A stretch of DNA of 22,853 nt, taken from IMG/VR virus record IMGVR_UViG_3300031214_000014, positions 1 to 22,853 of that record; one strand, given 5' to 3'. The stretch is from a virus. Shown here in pieces: positions 7,148 through 15,161 of this stretch (positions are counted from its first letter, which is position 1; each line of letters begins with the position of its first letter). Position numbers and translations under genes: made by a program. A model generated the notes under the pieces. That model searched no databases and was not told the DNA's origin. It worked only from the letters and a program-made list of their open reading frames with translations.

Positions 7148-9292
7148 CTACTGAAACTGCTCCCTGAAAGCCTTCAACTTCGCCTCGCCTATCTTATTTC
7201 TAAGTTTGAAAGTCCCGAGAGCTTCCTCTACTCTCTTAGTATCTACAGCTTCCCGGTAACCAGTACCAAGCTCTCGCATTGTGACAGGTCTATCGAGAAG
7301 AGGTGAACCTAACTTATCAACCGGCATTATCAATCCACCGGGTCTTGCTGTGAACTTAATGTCTTGCATAGACAAGTCATCTAGTGCTGAGTTCTCATCC
7401 ATCTGTTCTAGGTTAGAGCCAACGAACCATTCAAAGGCTTGGTCTAGCTCATCAGGACGAATCAAAGACTGGCCCTCGGCATCAGTTGCTTCTGCTAGGA
7501 TACGTGATCTACTTCTGTTTATAGCAGATCCCGATTTCAACCTAGTGAAGTTACCCAAAGTTCTCTCTGCGGCAGCAGCACCAACAGAGTCAGGATCAGT
7601 AGCACCGCTACCCATCAGAACACTAGCCTCTCTTGACGCCTCAGTTGCCACCCAATTACGGATGTGATCTGGTGCTGCCTCGGAGCCTGTGAACCAAGCT
7701 GTTCCCCATTCCAGAGGACTTCTATCAAGGGCATCGTCTGCTGCGTCTCTGGCATCAGATATGCCTGTGGCCTGCTGCTCTGGTGTTAGGTTGGTCTCAC
7801 CGTGAGTTGCTGCCCAAGCTCTTCTCCAAGCTCTAGGATCTGGCTCCTCGGTGTCTCTCATGGCATTGTAGTTATTGATGAAAGCTCTGGTCTTGCTGTT
7901 CGCACCGTATAATTCGATGTCAGACTCATTCAGCTTAGGCAATGTCTTGAGTGCTTGGTTAGCCCAATCAGGTACACCATCCTCATTTTGAAAGTCGGCA
8001 GGGTCGAGGGAGGATAAAGAAGAAAAGATCCTTTTAAACTCTGGAATCTCTACACCAGCAGCTCTGCTTATATCAAGCTTTCTATCAACTGCGTACCCGT
8101 AAGCTTCAGTTTGATCTAGCTCACCTGTCTCTACTAGCTGCGCTGTGTACTCATCTACACTTTGAGATAGCCCAACTACTCCCTCTCTTACCTCTGCGTT
8201 GGTAAGGTCAGACCTAAGACCAACACGCATAGAGTCTCCATCAGTTACGTTTTGCATAATGTCTATCTGTACTTGAGTGTTCTTCTCTTCGCCAGCAGCA
8301 ATACTAGCCTGCTGTTGCTTGAGAGAGGAGACCATTGCAGCAGACACAGAACCGGGATACCTTTCGTTAAGGTTGTCCAAGGCAGCTTCCGTTTGTTCCC
8401 AGCTTGCCTGCCTTGTCTTCCATGACATCTCAATATCGCCACGTATGCTACCAATCTTAACAGCATTCTTCTGAGCTTCTTTTCTCTTGTAGATCTCTCT
8501 GGCTTGAGCCACCCTAGGGTCACTGGAAGCCCACTCTTGTCCCTCTATAGCAGACAAGATCCTGCCATCACCAACCTCAGCATCTCTACTAGCTGCATTG
8601 ACGATAGTATTCCTGAACTCCTCAGGGGTAACTCCCAAGGCATCGGCCTCAGCAGACAAGCTACCATCTTCACCGATAGTCTGTGAAAGCTCTTCAATAC
8701 TACCAGCAGCTTCACGGTACTCTTCAATGCTGGAGCCTAAGGCATCTGTCCTAAGCCAAGCTTGATGTCCTTTCTGAGCTGCTGTTCTTATCTGGTGTAG
8801 CTGAACCTGAGACTCTTGCAGTCTATTACTAAGAGCCTTGGACAACTGATCATCTGGTTGGTACTGACTGATTAAACCAGAGTAAGCATCTCGTGTAGCT
8901 ACCGCGTACTCATCATCAGTCATGCCGGGGTTTTCCTGAACAGTCTTAGCAAGCTCAGAGTTTGTTTCAAGAACCTGATCACGCATGTTGATAACTTGAT
9001 AGGAGCGTATGCCAGCGTTGGTAGCATCATCTGTAGGGTCTAGCCCCTGAAGTGCTCTCTGCTGCTGTGTCACCTTATCAAGATCTATCTTAGCTTTCTC
9101 ACTGCGAACTGAAGAATCAATAGCCTGTCCAGAAAATGCCATCAGTCCAGAAACTACCCTAGCTGATTTAGTGGGTTGATTAAGGGCAGCTTGTGGTTCA
9201 ACAAAAGTGTCTACAGTTGTAGACGGTTGTTCTCTCCGCTGGTTCCTTGGAAGAGACTCGATAGCCTCTCTTGATATTTGACCATTAGCCAT
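7148..9292 (-). CDS. Internal virion protein C (T7 gp15-like)
   Basis: This 714-residue, Gln/Glu/Ala-rich and largely helical protein has the size of T7 gp15 (747) and sits between gp14-like and gp16-like genes. In T7, gp15 forms a ring in the inner core and, with gp14 and gp16, the ejection channel. The sequence has no signal peptide or obvious membrane segment and no enzyme motif that I recognise; it shows many Q/E/R-rich helices such as EAALDNLNERYPGSVSAAMV. The start at 9292 overlaps the previous stop as TAATG, with AAAGGAGG 7 bases upstream. It ends 48 bases before the gp16-like start. The call rests mainly on size and gene order. Confidence 0.83.
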   Translation of the reverse strand: MANGQISREAIESLPRNQRREQPSTTVDTFVEPQAALNQPTKSARVVSGLMAFSGQAIDSSVRSEKAKIDLDKVTQQQRALQGLDPTDDATNAGIRSYQVINMRDQVLETNSELAKTVQENPGMTDDEYAVATRDAYSGLISQYQPDDQLSKALSNRLQESQVQLHQIRTAAQKGHQAWLRTDALGSSIEEYREAAGSIEELSQTIGEDGSLSAEADALGVTPEEFRNTIVNAASRDAEVGDGRILSAIEGQEWASSDPRVAQAREIYKRKEAQKNAVKIGSIRGDIEMSWKTRQASWEQTEAALDNLNERYPGSVSAAMVSSLKQQQASIAAGEEKNTQVQIDIMQNVTDGDSMRVGLRSDLTNAEVREGVVGLSQSVDEYTAQLVETGELDQTEAYGYAVDRKLDISRAAGVEIPEFKRIFSSLSSLDPADFQNEDGVPDWANQALKTLPKLNESDIELYGANSKTRAFINNYNAMRDTEEPDPRAWRRAWAATHGETNLTPEQQATGISDARDAADDALDRSPLEWGTAWFTGSEAAPDHIRNWVATEASREASVLMGSGATDPDSVGAAAAERTLGNFTRLKSGSAINRSRSRILAEATDAEGQSLIRPDELDQAFEWFVGSNLEQMDENSALDDLSMQDIKFTARPGGLIMPVDKLGSPLLDRPVTMRELGTGYREAVDTKRVEEALGTFKLRNKIGEAKLKAFREQFQ

Positions 9293-9888
9293 TACGTACC
9301 TCCTTTCACTGTTGCAGCCGGATCACCACCGTAACCTAGGCTTTCTTGTATGTCCTTGCCTGCCGCGTATCCCTGTACTCCAGCAATACCTGTCTGTAGC
9401 CCGACCTCTGCCCAACTTGGACGTTGTATCTTTCTGTTGTCAGTTCTGGCTGCTGTTCCCACCCGGATACTTTCAGCTTGGTTCCTGAAACCTTGGAGTT
9501 CAATATCTTGATTGGTTATGATGGTGTTCATATTACGACCTCGTTGTTGCCTGAGGTCACGAACCATACTGTCTACGCTGAGACCACTGGTGCCTGAGGC
9601 TGCTGCCATCAGACTAATCTTAGAACGCCTAGATGCGTACTCTCTTTGATTAGCCATAGACTCCTCAACAGCTCGTTGCCTAGAGTCTTTTTCTGCTCCT
9701 GACAACTGACTGTACTGGTCTTGCATAGAGTTCAAAGCGGCTGCGTTCTTCTGCTTCCTCTGTGTTTCTGCTGCTTGCGCGGCGTTCCGGGCCTGTATAC
9801 CCTGCATCATAGCAGAGCCAGCAGCCGTGACTGCTGCTATCGCCCCGGCGTTAGCCGCTACCCAAGCACCTGCTGCTGCTATAGCCAT
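9292..9888 (-). CDS. Internal virion protein B (T7 gp14-like)
   Basis: This 198-residue protein is nearly the length of T7 gp14 (196). It starts with an Ala/Gly-rich hydrophobic segment (residues 2-30, MAIAAAGAWVAANAGAIAAV and AAGSAMMQG), followed by a Gln/Arg-rich coiled-coil region and GTSGLSVDSMVRDLRQQRGRN, the typical plan for the ejection protein that inserts into the outer membrane. It follows the tail tubular B gene by 19 bases and overlaps the gp15-like gene by one base (TAATG). AGGAGG lies 6 bases before the ATG. Family by layout and composition. Confidence 0.85.
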   Translation of the reverse strand: MAIAAAGAWVAANAGAIAAVTAAGSAMMQGIQARNAAQAAETQRKQKNAAALNSMQDQYSQLSGAEKDSRQRAVEESMANQREYASRRSKISLMAAASGTSGLSVDSMVRDLRQQRGRNMNTIITNQDIELQGFRNQAESIRVGTAARTDNRKIQRPSWAEVGLQTGIAGVQGYAAGKDIQESLGYGGDPAATVKGGT

Positions 9889-9907
9889 GCTTTCCTCCTA
9901 GTTAAAA

Positions 9908-12451
9908 TCATACACGGCGTCCCCTTTGTGTGAACCTACCCCTCCACTCCATATCTCTTAGCTGGAAAGGTATGTGGCTGTCCGTGATTAGTTTGAATGT
10001 TATCTTCTCTGATTCTTGCCTGATAGGAAAGCTGTACTTACCCGGAAGGATAGGCGCAAAGCCAATGATATTACTGAATCCACCAATAACCCTGCTATTG
10101 AACTCGTAATTTCTTGTGACTCCCCACTCATTTTCAACAACAACTTGGGTTAGTCCTGTCTTATCATAGTTGATATTGACATCATTTATAATAAGCCTAT
10201 CTGTATCTATAACCTTGCCAGCTCTATCTTTGATGAAAGGCATAGTTGGTTGGTATACCATCTTGTATCTTATTCCACCAATGATAGAAACTTCAGACAC
10301 GTCATCTGGCGCTATGTTCTCTTCTATAGATACTTGCTGTCCTGTCCTACTGAATGTAATTGTTACACCAGAATCAAAGCAGCCATCCCCTCGAACAAGA
10401 GATAACTCTTCACCAGCATAACCATAGGGTATCTCAACATCCCACTGCCCATTGGCCTTAACGGCTGTTGCTTGAAACCTCCTGTCTAACCTAGCAGAGA
10501 ATGAAAGCCCATTATCATCGGGGTCTCCTGTTTCGATACGCTCAAGCTCAAGGTTACCCTCTCGGTTTATGAGGATGTAGATAGTATCATTGTCGTAAGC
10601 TATGTACTGTACCTCACCCTCGAAGATCCACTTACTCCATGAGGACTGAACTCTATCCTCACCTTGCCACAACCAGTTGTACACATAGACTTCACTAGGG
10701 TCTTCAGCTAATACAAGAAGCTGGTTCTTGTTTGTGCTGGTAGCTAGTTGCCTTGCTCTACCCATAATGTATTCATCTACGTGGTCTGTTACTGGTCTAG
10801 CTCTCTTTGTATCTGTGAAGCTGTCAGTATAGAACTCCCGGATACCAGAGAATCTTCCGTAAGCAAAAGCAAAGAAGATAACATCGCCTGAGGCAACAGG
10901 TGGACAATCAGCAATATTCTCAAAGGTACTAGCGAACTGCAAAGTTGCGTTGCTCTTAGTGATAGGCTCTCTTCCGCTCTGCAAGAACTGTCCGTTTCTA
11001 CTGAAGAATACCCTGTCACCATCTAGGATAGCAGAGTTCTCAAGGAAGTTAACCTTATTGGTATCTGCGTACACATCAATAGGATCTGTATCTAGCGCAG
11101 TCCTTACTGTGCTCCTAAAGAAATCAAAGAACTGATTGCTTCGGCTATATATAACAGACTCTCCTGCTGTCAATGACAACCTGTTTTGTAATGTGCCTAT
11201 GCTAGTCAGGGGAACACCATCTTGTACAAAGGATGGCATCGGGTTACTCTCCTCTGTCCCAAAACTTCTCTCTTCCCAAGGCCCTTCCTTTATAATAAAG
11301 ACAGCCTTACCCGCCTCAAACCTATCTCTTATAAGAACAACAGGCATAGTCAATACATCCAGCCCTACACTCTGCTCAGGGCCTTGTGTCTCCACCCACC
11401 TTACAGTAGATCCAGAGGTCTCTATTGCTACAAGCCAGTAGTTATCATCGCTGTTGTTTCCCTGCCCAACTACTTCCACCCGATAGCCAACAGGTGCGTA
11501 GACAGGTAGATCAGTTACTTGCTTAACCAAGTTCTTTACAACAAAGAGATCTCTGCCATCTGCACCGTCTGTAGTTGATATATCAAAGTCTGTGCTGTCA
11601 GTCTTTCTTACTAGGATAGTGTTACCTTCAAGAGTAAACTCGTATCCAACAATCTCTCCTAGGTTGGTGCTATCTGTTGCTTCGTAATACTGGAACGCAT
11701 CAACAAACTCCGGGTCTTTTTGTGTGCCCTGATTAACCGATTGGTATACCGCCTCATAAGTTTTTCCATTTAGGAAAATAGTATTATCAGGAGTGCTCGA
11801 AGTCGCATCAGTAAACTGTTGAGTATAGATTCTGTCAACACTAGGATCTCCATAGTTGTTATATAGCCTCTCAGCTACAACAGAAGTATCTACATCATTT
11901 ATATCTTCAGGTTCACTACCATCTGGTGTTGTATAAGACGAGATAGTTGTACCATTAAGGCTAATAGAATACGTCCTACCATAGTCAGCAAACTGAACAT
12001 TTATTATAGCCTGATTATCCAGTGCTGGTGTCAGCTCAGAATCTGCCAAAGGAACTACAGTCTTGTTAACTATAAAGGTGAAGTCACTGATAGTAGAGAA
12101 TCGCATAAAATCAAGAGGGTTTGAGTTGAAGATGTACCCTGTAGAAAGAAGGTTGTTCTCCACTACTAGCTCATCACCAGAGATGTCGAATACACGGGGA
12201 AGGCTGTTAGGTGGAATAGCTACTATGTACTCTTCTCCTGTGCCTCTATTGTAGTAATGATACGCTGTACTCTCTGGAAGTTTCGCAGTAAGAGTTCCTA
12301 TCCTTACAGTTCCCGGACGTTTTCTCAAACCAGTTACTACAGAGCTTATAGCGTTCTCTTGAATACTAGCTTGTCCTTCCAGCCTTATCTTAGGTGGTTG
12401 CTGTGAAACACCTTGAATGGGCCTAGCCCATGCACTCGTTGTTAGAGCCAT
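9908..12451 (-). CDS. Tail tubular protein B (T7 gp12-like nozzle)
   Basis: This 847-residue protein forms the tail nozzle below the gatekeeper ring in T7-like phages. The N-terminus carries the diagnostic pattern IQGVSQQPPKIRLEGQ (residues 13-28) followed by N-A-I-S-S-V-V-T-G-L-R-K-R-P-G-T. The remainder is beta-rich, with aromatic and Asp/Thr-rich strands, and it ends in MEWRGRFTQRGRRV, a typical basic tail. T7 gp12 is 794 residues, so this is slightly longer. The ATG at 12451 has AGGAGG 5 bases upstream and begins 9 bases after the gp11-like stop. Confident assignment. Confidence 0.95.
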   Translation of the reverse strand: MALTTSAWARPIQGVSQQPPKIRLEGQASIQENAISSVVTGLRKRPGTVRIGTLTAKLPESTAYHYYNRGTGEEYIVAIPPNSLPRVFDISGDELVVENNLLSTGYIFNSNPLDFMRFSTISDFTFIVNKTVVPLADSELTPALDNQAIINVQFADYGRTYSISLNGTTISSYTTPDGSEPEDINDVDTSVVAERLYNNYGDPSVDRIYTQQFTDATSSTPDNTIFLNGKTYEAVYQSVNQGTQKDPEFVDAFQYYEATDSTNLGEIVGYEFTLEGNTILVRKTDSTDFDISTTDGADGRDLFVVKNLVKQVTDLPVYAPVGYRVEVVGQGNNSDDNYWLVAIETSGSTVRWVETQGPEQSVGLDVLTMPVVLIRDRFEAGKAVFIIKEGPWEERSFGTEESNPMPSFVQDGVPLTSIGTLQNRLSLTAGESVIYSRSNQFFDFFRSTVRTALDTDPIDVYADTNKVNFLENSAILDGDRVFFSRNGQFLQSGREPITKSNATLQFASTFENIADCPPVASGDVIFFAFAYGRFSGIREFYTDSFTDTKRARPVTDHVDEYIMGRARQLATSTNKNQLLVLAEDPSEVYVYNWLWQGEDRVQSSWSKWIFEGEVQYIAYDNDTIYILINREGNLELERIETGDPDDNGLSFSARLDRRFQATAVKANGQWDVEIPYGYAGEELSLVRGDGCFDSGVTITFSRTGQQVSIEENIAPDDVSEVSIIGGIRYKMVYQPTMPFIKDRAGKVIDTDRLIINDVNINYDKTGLTQVVVENEWGVTRNYEFNSRVIGGFSNIIGFAPILPGKYSFPIRQESEKITFKLITDSHIPFQLRDMEWRGRFTQRGRRV

Positions 12452-12460
12452 CTGTTCCTC

Positions 12461-13096
12461 CTATTGGTACATATTGTTGTTGCCACCTATGAGGCTTACC
12501 CCGCTGCGGATCTGTGCGTTATCTCTAAGGTAGTTCTTCCTAGCTGTTCTGTGGTGCTCAGCCTCAAGGGCTGCAAATGCTCTGTTCTCTCCACGCATAT
12601 TGATCTGGTGCTGAACCTGATCACCAACAACATCATCAGCGAATACCCTACGGGATTTCCAAGCGATAGCAGACCTAGCCGTTTGTGGTAATTCTCCGTA
12701 CTCCAGAGCAAGGATAAGAGAGAAGGTAATTGTACCATCTCTGTTAACAATGTCTCTTAAGTCAAAAGTGTGAGCATCTGTATCGTACACCTTGTTCCCT
12801 CTTACGGTAAGTCTCTCACCTCTGTCATAGAATGTCGCTCTTGCTTCTACAATACTAAGTGTGTTATTAGGTAGTGCTATTGCTCCGAGGGCATTAGGTT
12901 GCAGGTGCCAGTTTCTTTCGGTATTAAACCACCAGCCTCTACCAGCATTTACTTGGAGATCAAGACTTGACTGCTGGATAACAGCTCTTGCCATAGCAGA
13001 GTCTAGGTCGGCAGTCTCTAGGCTTGAGACAGGCTCTCTACCAATCCCAGCAAGGCATAGGTTCACTGCATCAAGTTCTGTATTAAGTAGTTCCAT
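12461..13096 (-). CDS. Tail tubular protein A (T7 gp11-like gatekeeper)
   Basis: This 211-residue protein (T7 gp11 is 196) forms the adaptor/gatekeeper ring joining the portal to the nozzle. Recognisable features are the N-terminal pattern ELDAVNLCLAGIGREPVSSL followed by Asp-Ser-Ala repeats, and GRGWWFNTERNWHLQP (about residues 52-67), a signature of the family. The C-terminal half has E-x-R-R-H-R-T-A-type helices. It is the first gene after the terminator that follows the capsid gene and has AGGAGG 5 bases before its ATG, so its expression depends on read-through of that terminator or on transcript processing. Confidence 0.95.
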   Translation of the reverse strand: MELLNTELDAVNLCLAGIGREPVSSLETADLDSAMARAVIQQSSLDLQVNAGRGWWFNTERNWHLQPNALGAIALPNNTLSIVEARATFYDRGERLTVRGNKVYDTDAHTFDLRDIVNRDGTITFSLILALEYGELPQTARSAIAWKSRRVFADDVVGDQVQHQINMRGENRAFAALEAEHHRTARKNYLRDNAQIRSGVSLIGGNNNMYQ

Positions 13097-13110
13097 TATT
13101 CCTCCTAAAC

Positions 13111-13141
13111 AAAATAGCCCCGCCCCATTAGGGACGAGGCT
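13111..13141 (-). terminator. Intrinsic terminator after the capsid gene (Tphi position)
   Basis: Transcribed leftwards, the region folds into an 11-base-pair stem (13131-13141 with 13116-13126, two of them G-T pairs) and a 4-base loop (13127-13130), followed by ATTTTGTTT. It lies 15 bases past the capsid stop and before the gp11-like gene, where T7 has its Tphi terminator. A partial terminator here would keep capsid message in excess over tail message. Confidence 0.85.
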
Positions 13142-13155
13142 TGATTGCTAGACTC

Positions 13156-14244
13156 TTATGTTACAGTCTGAGTCTTGACGATTTTACGGTTAGCCCGTGC
13201 AGTAACATCAGTGTTTTCGGTGTTACCAACTACGTCAACTACGGAGACAGCATCCCATGCGGAAGGGATTGCGCCCTCTGCTTGGTAGGTGTCAACGAAC
13301 CATGACTTAGAACGACGATCCCAAAAGATGTCACCAGTCATATCAATGGTCTTACCAGTAAGCAGAGCTTCAGGCTTGAACACGATAGCTTTGGACTTAG
13401 CCTGATCCAGACTAGCGGTGTAACGCTGGCCGTTTGTTGCGTTGCTCAACTGACCAGTACGGCTCACTACATCGTTGCCGTTCGGCGCAACTCGCGGGAA
13501 ACGGTTGGATGGAATGACAGGTACGTTGTAGCTCTTCAGAGTAAAGCCGGATACAGTATCACCTTGGAAGGTGCTGTAGTCTGAGTTTACAATGCGCTCG
13601 GCATCACGTAGTACGTTGAACTCGATCCAAGGAACCATGATATACATATCATCCAGATCCACACCATCACCACCATCTTTACCAGTCATCATGTTCTCGA
13701 TAGCCAGTTCGATTGCAGCTTGCAGGTTCTCGGGATCACCCGCCTGATCTGAGGAAATGCTAATCTGGTAAGAGAAGCCGTGACCTGATACACGAGCAGT
13801 AGTACGCTCGGCAAGGGTGTTGCTCTGTGCAGAATAGATCAACTGCTGTACAACCATCTCATCTTCCAGACGAGCAAGTTGCTTCGCTTGGTTCATGGAC
13901 AGCTTAGAGTTGTAGCCTTCGATGTCGTTCTGGATGTCGTGAAACATAGCAACGGCGTTACGAGAGATTACAGTAGTGTCAACTACCAGAGCGTTCTTGT
14001 CTTGCTCAGTAGTGGTAGCTTCCGGGTCTTGACCGGGAGAGAGGATTTGCAGTTGGGTATCACCCATGAATTTCTCAGAAACCATGTTGGTGCCAACGAC
14101 CATTTGTACATCAAAGAAACGCAATAGGTTTTCTTGACGAATGTACGCTTCTTTTACTTTACCTGTGAACTTCTCAACCAGTAGCGTATCGACTTCACCT
14201 GAAGCGGATACTGCCGGGTTGGTAACATTATTAGTAGTAGACAA
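13156..14244 (-). CDS. Major capsid protein (T7 gp10-like)
   Basis: This 362-residue protein has the size and pattern of T7 gp10A (345): an N-arm followed by LLVEKFTGKVKEAYIRQENL, VVGTNMVSEKFMGDTQLQIL and ISRNAVAMFHDIQNDIEGYN, typical of the HK97-fold shell proteins of T7-like phages. It lies between scaffold and tail tubular A, with a phage promoter just upstream and an intrinsic terminator just downstream, as in T7. The start is a TTG: no in-frame ATG or GTG fits upstream, and AGGAGGT lies 6 bases before it. The leader is AT-rich. I see no sign of the T7 gp10A/B frameshift extension, since the sequence after the stop runs straight into the terminator. Confidence 0.95.
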   Translation of the reverse strand: MSTTNNVTNPAVSASGEVDTLLVEKFTGKVKEAYIRQENLLRFFDVQMVVGTNMVSEKFMGDTQLQILSPGQDPEATTTEQDKNALVVDTTVISRNAVAMFHDIQNDIEGYNSKLSMNQAKQLARLEDEMVVQQLIYSAQSNTLAERTTARVSGHGFSYQISISSDQAGDPENLQAAIELAIENMMTGKDGGDGVDLDDMYIMVPWIEFNVLRDAERIVNSDYSTFQGDTVSGFTLKSYNVPVIPSNRFPRVAPNGNDVVSRTGQLSNATNGQRYTASLDQAKSKAIVFKPEALLTGKTIDMTGDIFWDRRSKSWFVDTYQAEGAIPSAWDAVSVVDVVGNTENTDVTARANRKIVKTQTVT

Positions 14245-14280
14245 TTTTGTACCTCCTAAATTATTTTAAAACGCCTTTCC

Positions 14281-14297
14281 TTCTATAGTCCGGGTTA
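14281..14297 (-). promoter_or_regulatory. Phage T7/T3-like promoter before the capsid gene
   Basis: The minus strand reads TAACCCGGACTATAGAA, identical to the other two junction copies. The predicted start is the G at 14283, giving a leader of about 39 bases with AT-rich sequence and AGGAGGT before the TTG of the capsid gene. The TAA is the scaffold stop codon. It is at the T7 phi10 position. Confidence 0.85.
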
Positions 14298-15161
14298 AAG
14301 CCCTCGCTTCATTCCCGTCCTACGTCTGGCGTCGAGTTGTTTCTGTGCGTTGACTTTCTCATGGCCTTTCAAGGCACGGAAAGCAGAACTTGTCATTTCA
14401 TTGATATAGTCTTGACCCGACAATCCAGAACCAGAACCAGTGTCACTAGCACTGTCACCAGATACTAGGTTTACTGTTGTGTCGCCTTCTGCTGATTGCA
14501 TCTTTCCGTTCAAAGCTTTGATAGCAAGCTCTTGCATCCACTTGTCACCACTGGACATAGCCTTATTGAAAGAAGTAATCTCTCCCTCATCTAGGTTTTC
14601 TGTTGCCCATGACTCAAGGGAGTTCCAGTTTTCTTCGCCTCCAACAACTTCGTTGCTCCACTCAACAGCTTGTTTATCTGCTTCACTTGCAGCGTTCTGA
14701 GCTTCAGTTGCTCCTTTAAGGATGCCTTCGTTCTGGCTCTTCATTGCATTAAGAAAGGTGTCTACAACTACCTTGCCGTATTTCTCATCCAAGGGCGCTC
14801 TTGTATCATCAGACAAAGTGAAGTCACTGTCTTTACCGTAAAGCTCTTTAAGAACGGAGTCTACGTTAACACCGGCAGCATCAAGGTTACCCTTCAGGTC
14901 TTCAGGGACCTCTACTTGAACTTGTTGTCCATTGAAATAGAAGTCTGCTTCTCCAGAGTCATCAGTGGAAGTCTGCTTGGACTCTTCACTTGTTGATTCT
15001 GTATCTGTCGCCTCCGTGACGCCTGTTCCTTCTGTCGTTTCCGTGGTGCTCGTGCTCTCTTCTGTTGCATTGGTTACACCCTCAGTAGTTGCGGGAGTTA
15101 CACCCTCTGAACTAGGTGTACTTGCTGTTCCTTCTACTACAGTTGTATCTTCGGTACTCAC
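14295..15161 (-). CDS. Capsid assembly scaffold protein (T7 gp9-like)
   Basis: This 288-residue protein (T7 gp9 is about 307) sits between portal and capsid, the fixed place for the scaffold that guides procapsid assembly and then leaves. Residues 1-70 are a striking low-complexity Thr/Ser/Glu tract, the middle is acidic and helical (LKELYGKDSDF; DTFLNAMKSQNEGILKG), and the end is a basic tail (NAQKQLDARRRTGMKRGL) of the kind that contacts capsid protein. The start is GTG, overlapping the portal stop as GTGA; AAGGAGG lies 6 bases upstream inside the portal end, which suggests translational coupling. Confidence 0.9.
   Translation of the reverse strand: MSTEDTTVVEGTASTPSSEGVTPATTEGVTNATEESTSTTETTEGTGVTEATDTESTSEESKQTSTDDSGEADFYFNGQQVQVEVPEDLKGNLDAAGVNVDSVLKELYGKDSDFTLSDDTRAPLDEKYGKVVVDTFLNAMKSQNEGILKGATEAQNAASEADKQAVEWSNEVVGGEENWNSLESWATENLDEGEITSFNKAMSSGDKWMQELAIKALNGKMQSAEGDTTVNLVSGDSASDTGSGSGLSGQDYINEMTSSAFRALKGHEKVNAQKQLDARRRTGMKRGL

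Noticed and set aside
13100-13160. T7-like gp10A/10B frameshift at the capsid end
   Set aside because: No clear slippery run, and the sequence after the stop is a terminator, leaving no room for a long extension.
14401-14420. Possible extra promoter (minus strand AAGACTATATCAA)
   Set aside because: It lacks the G at the start point and the CCCGG block; it lies inside the scaffold gene and is likely chance.
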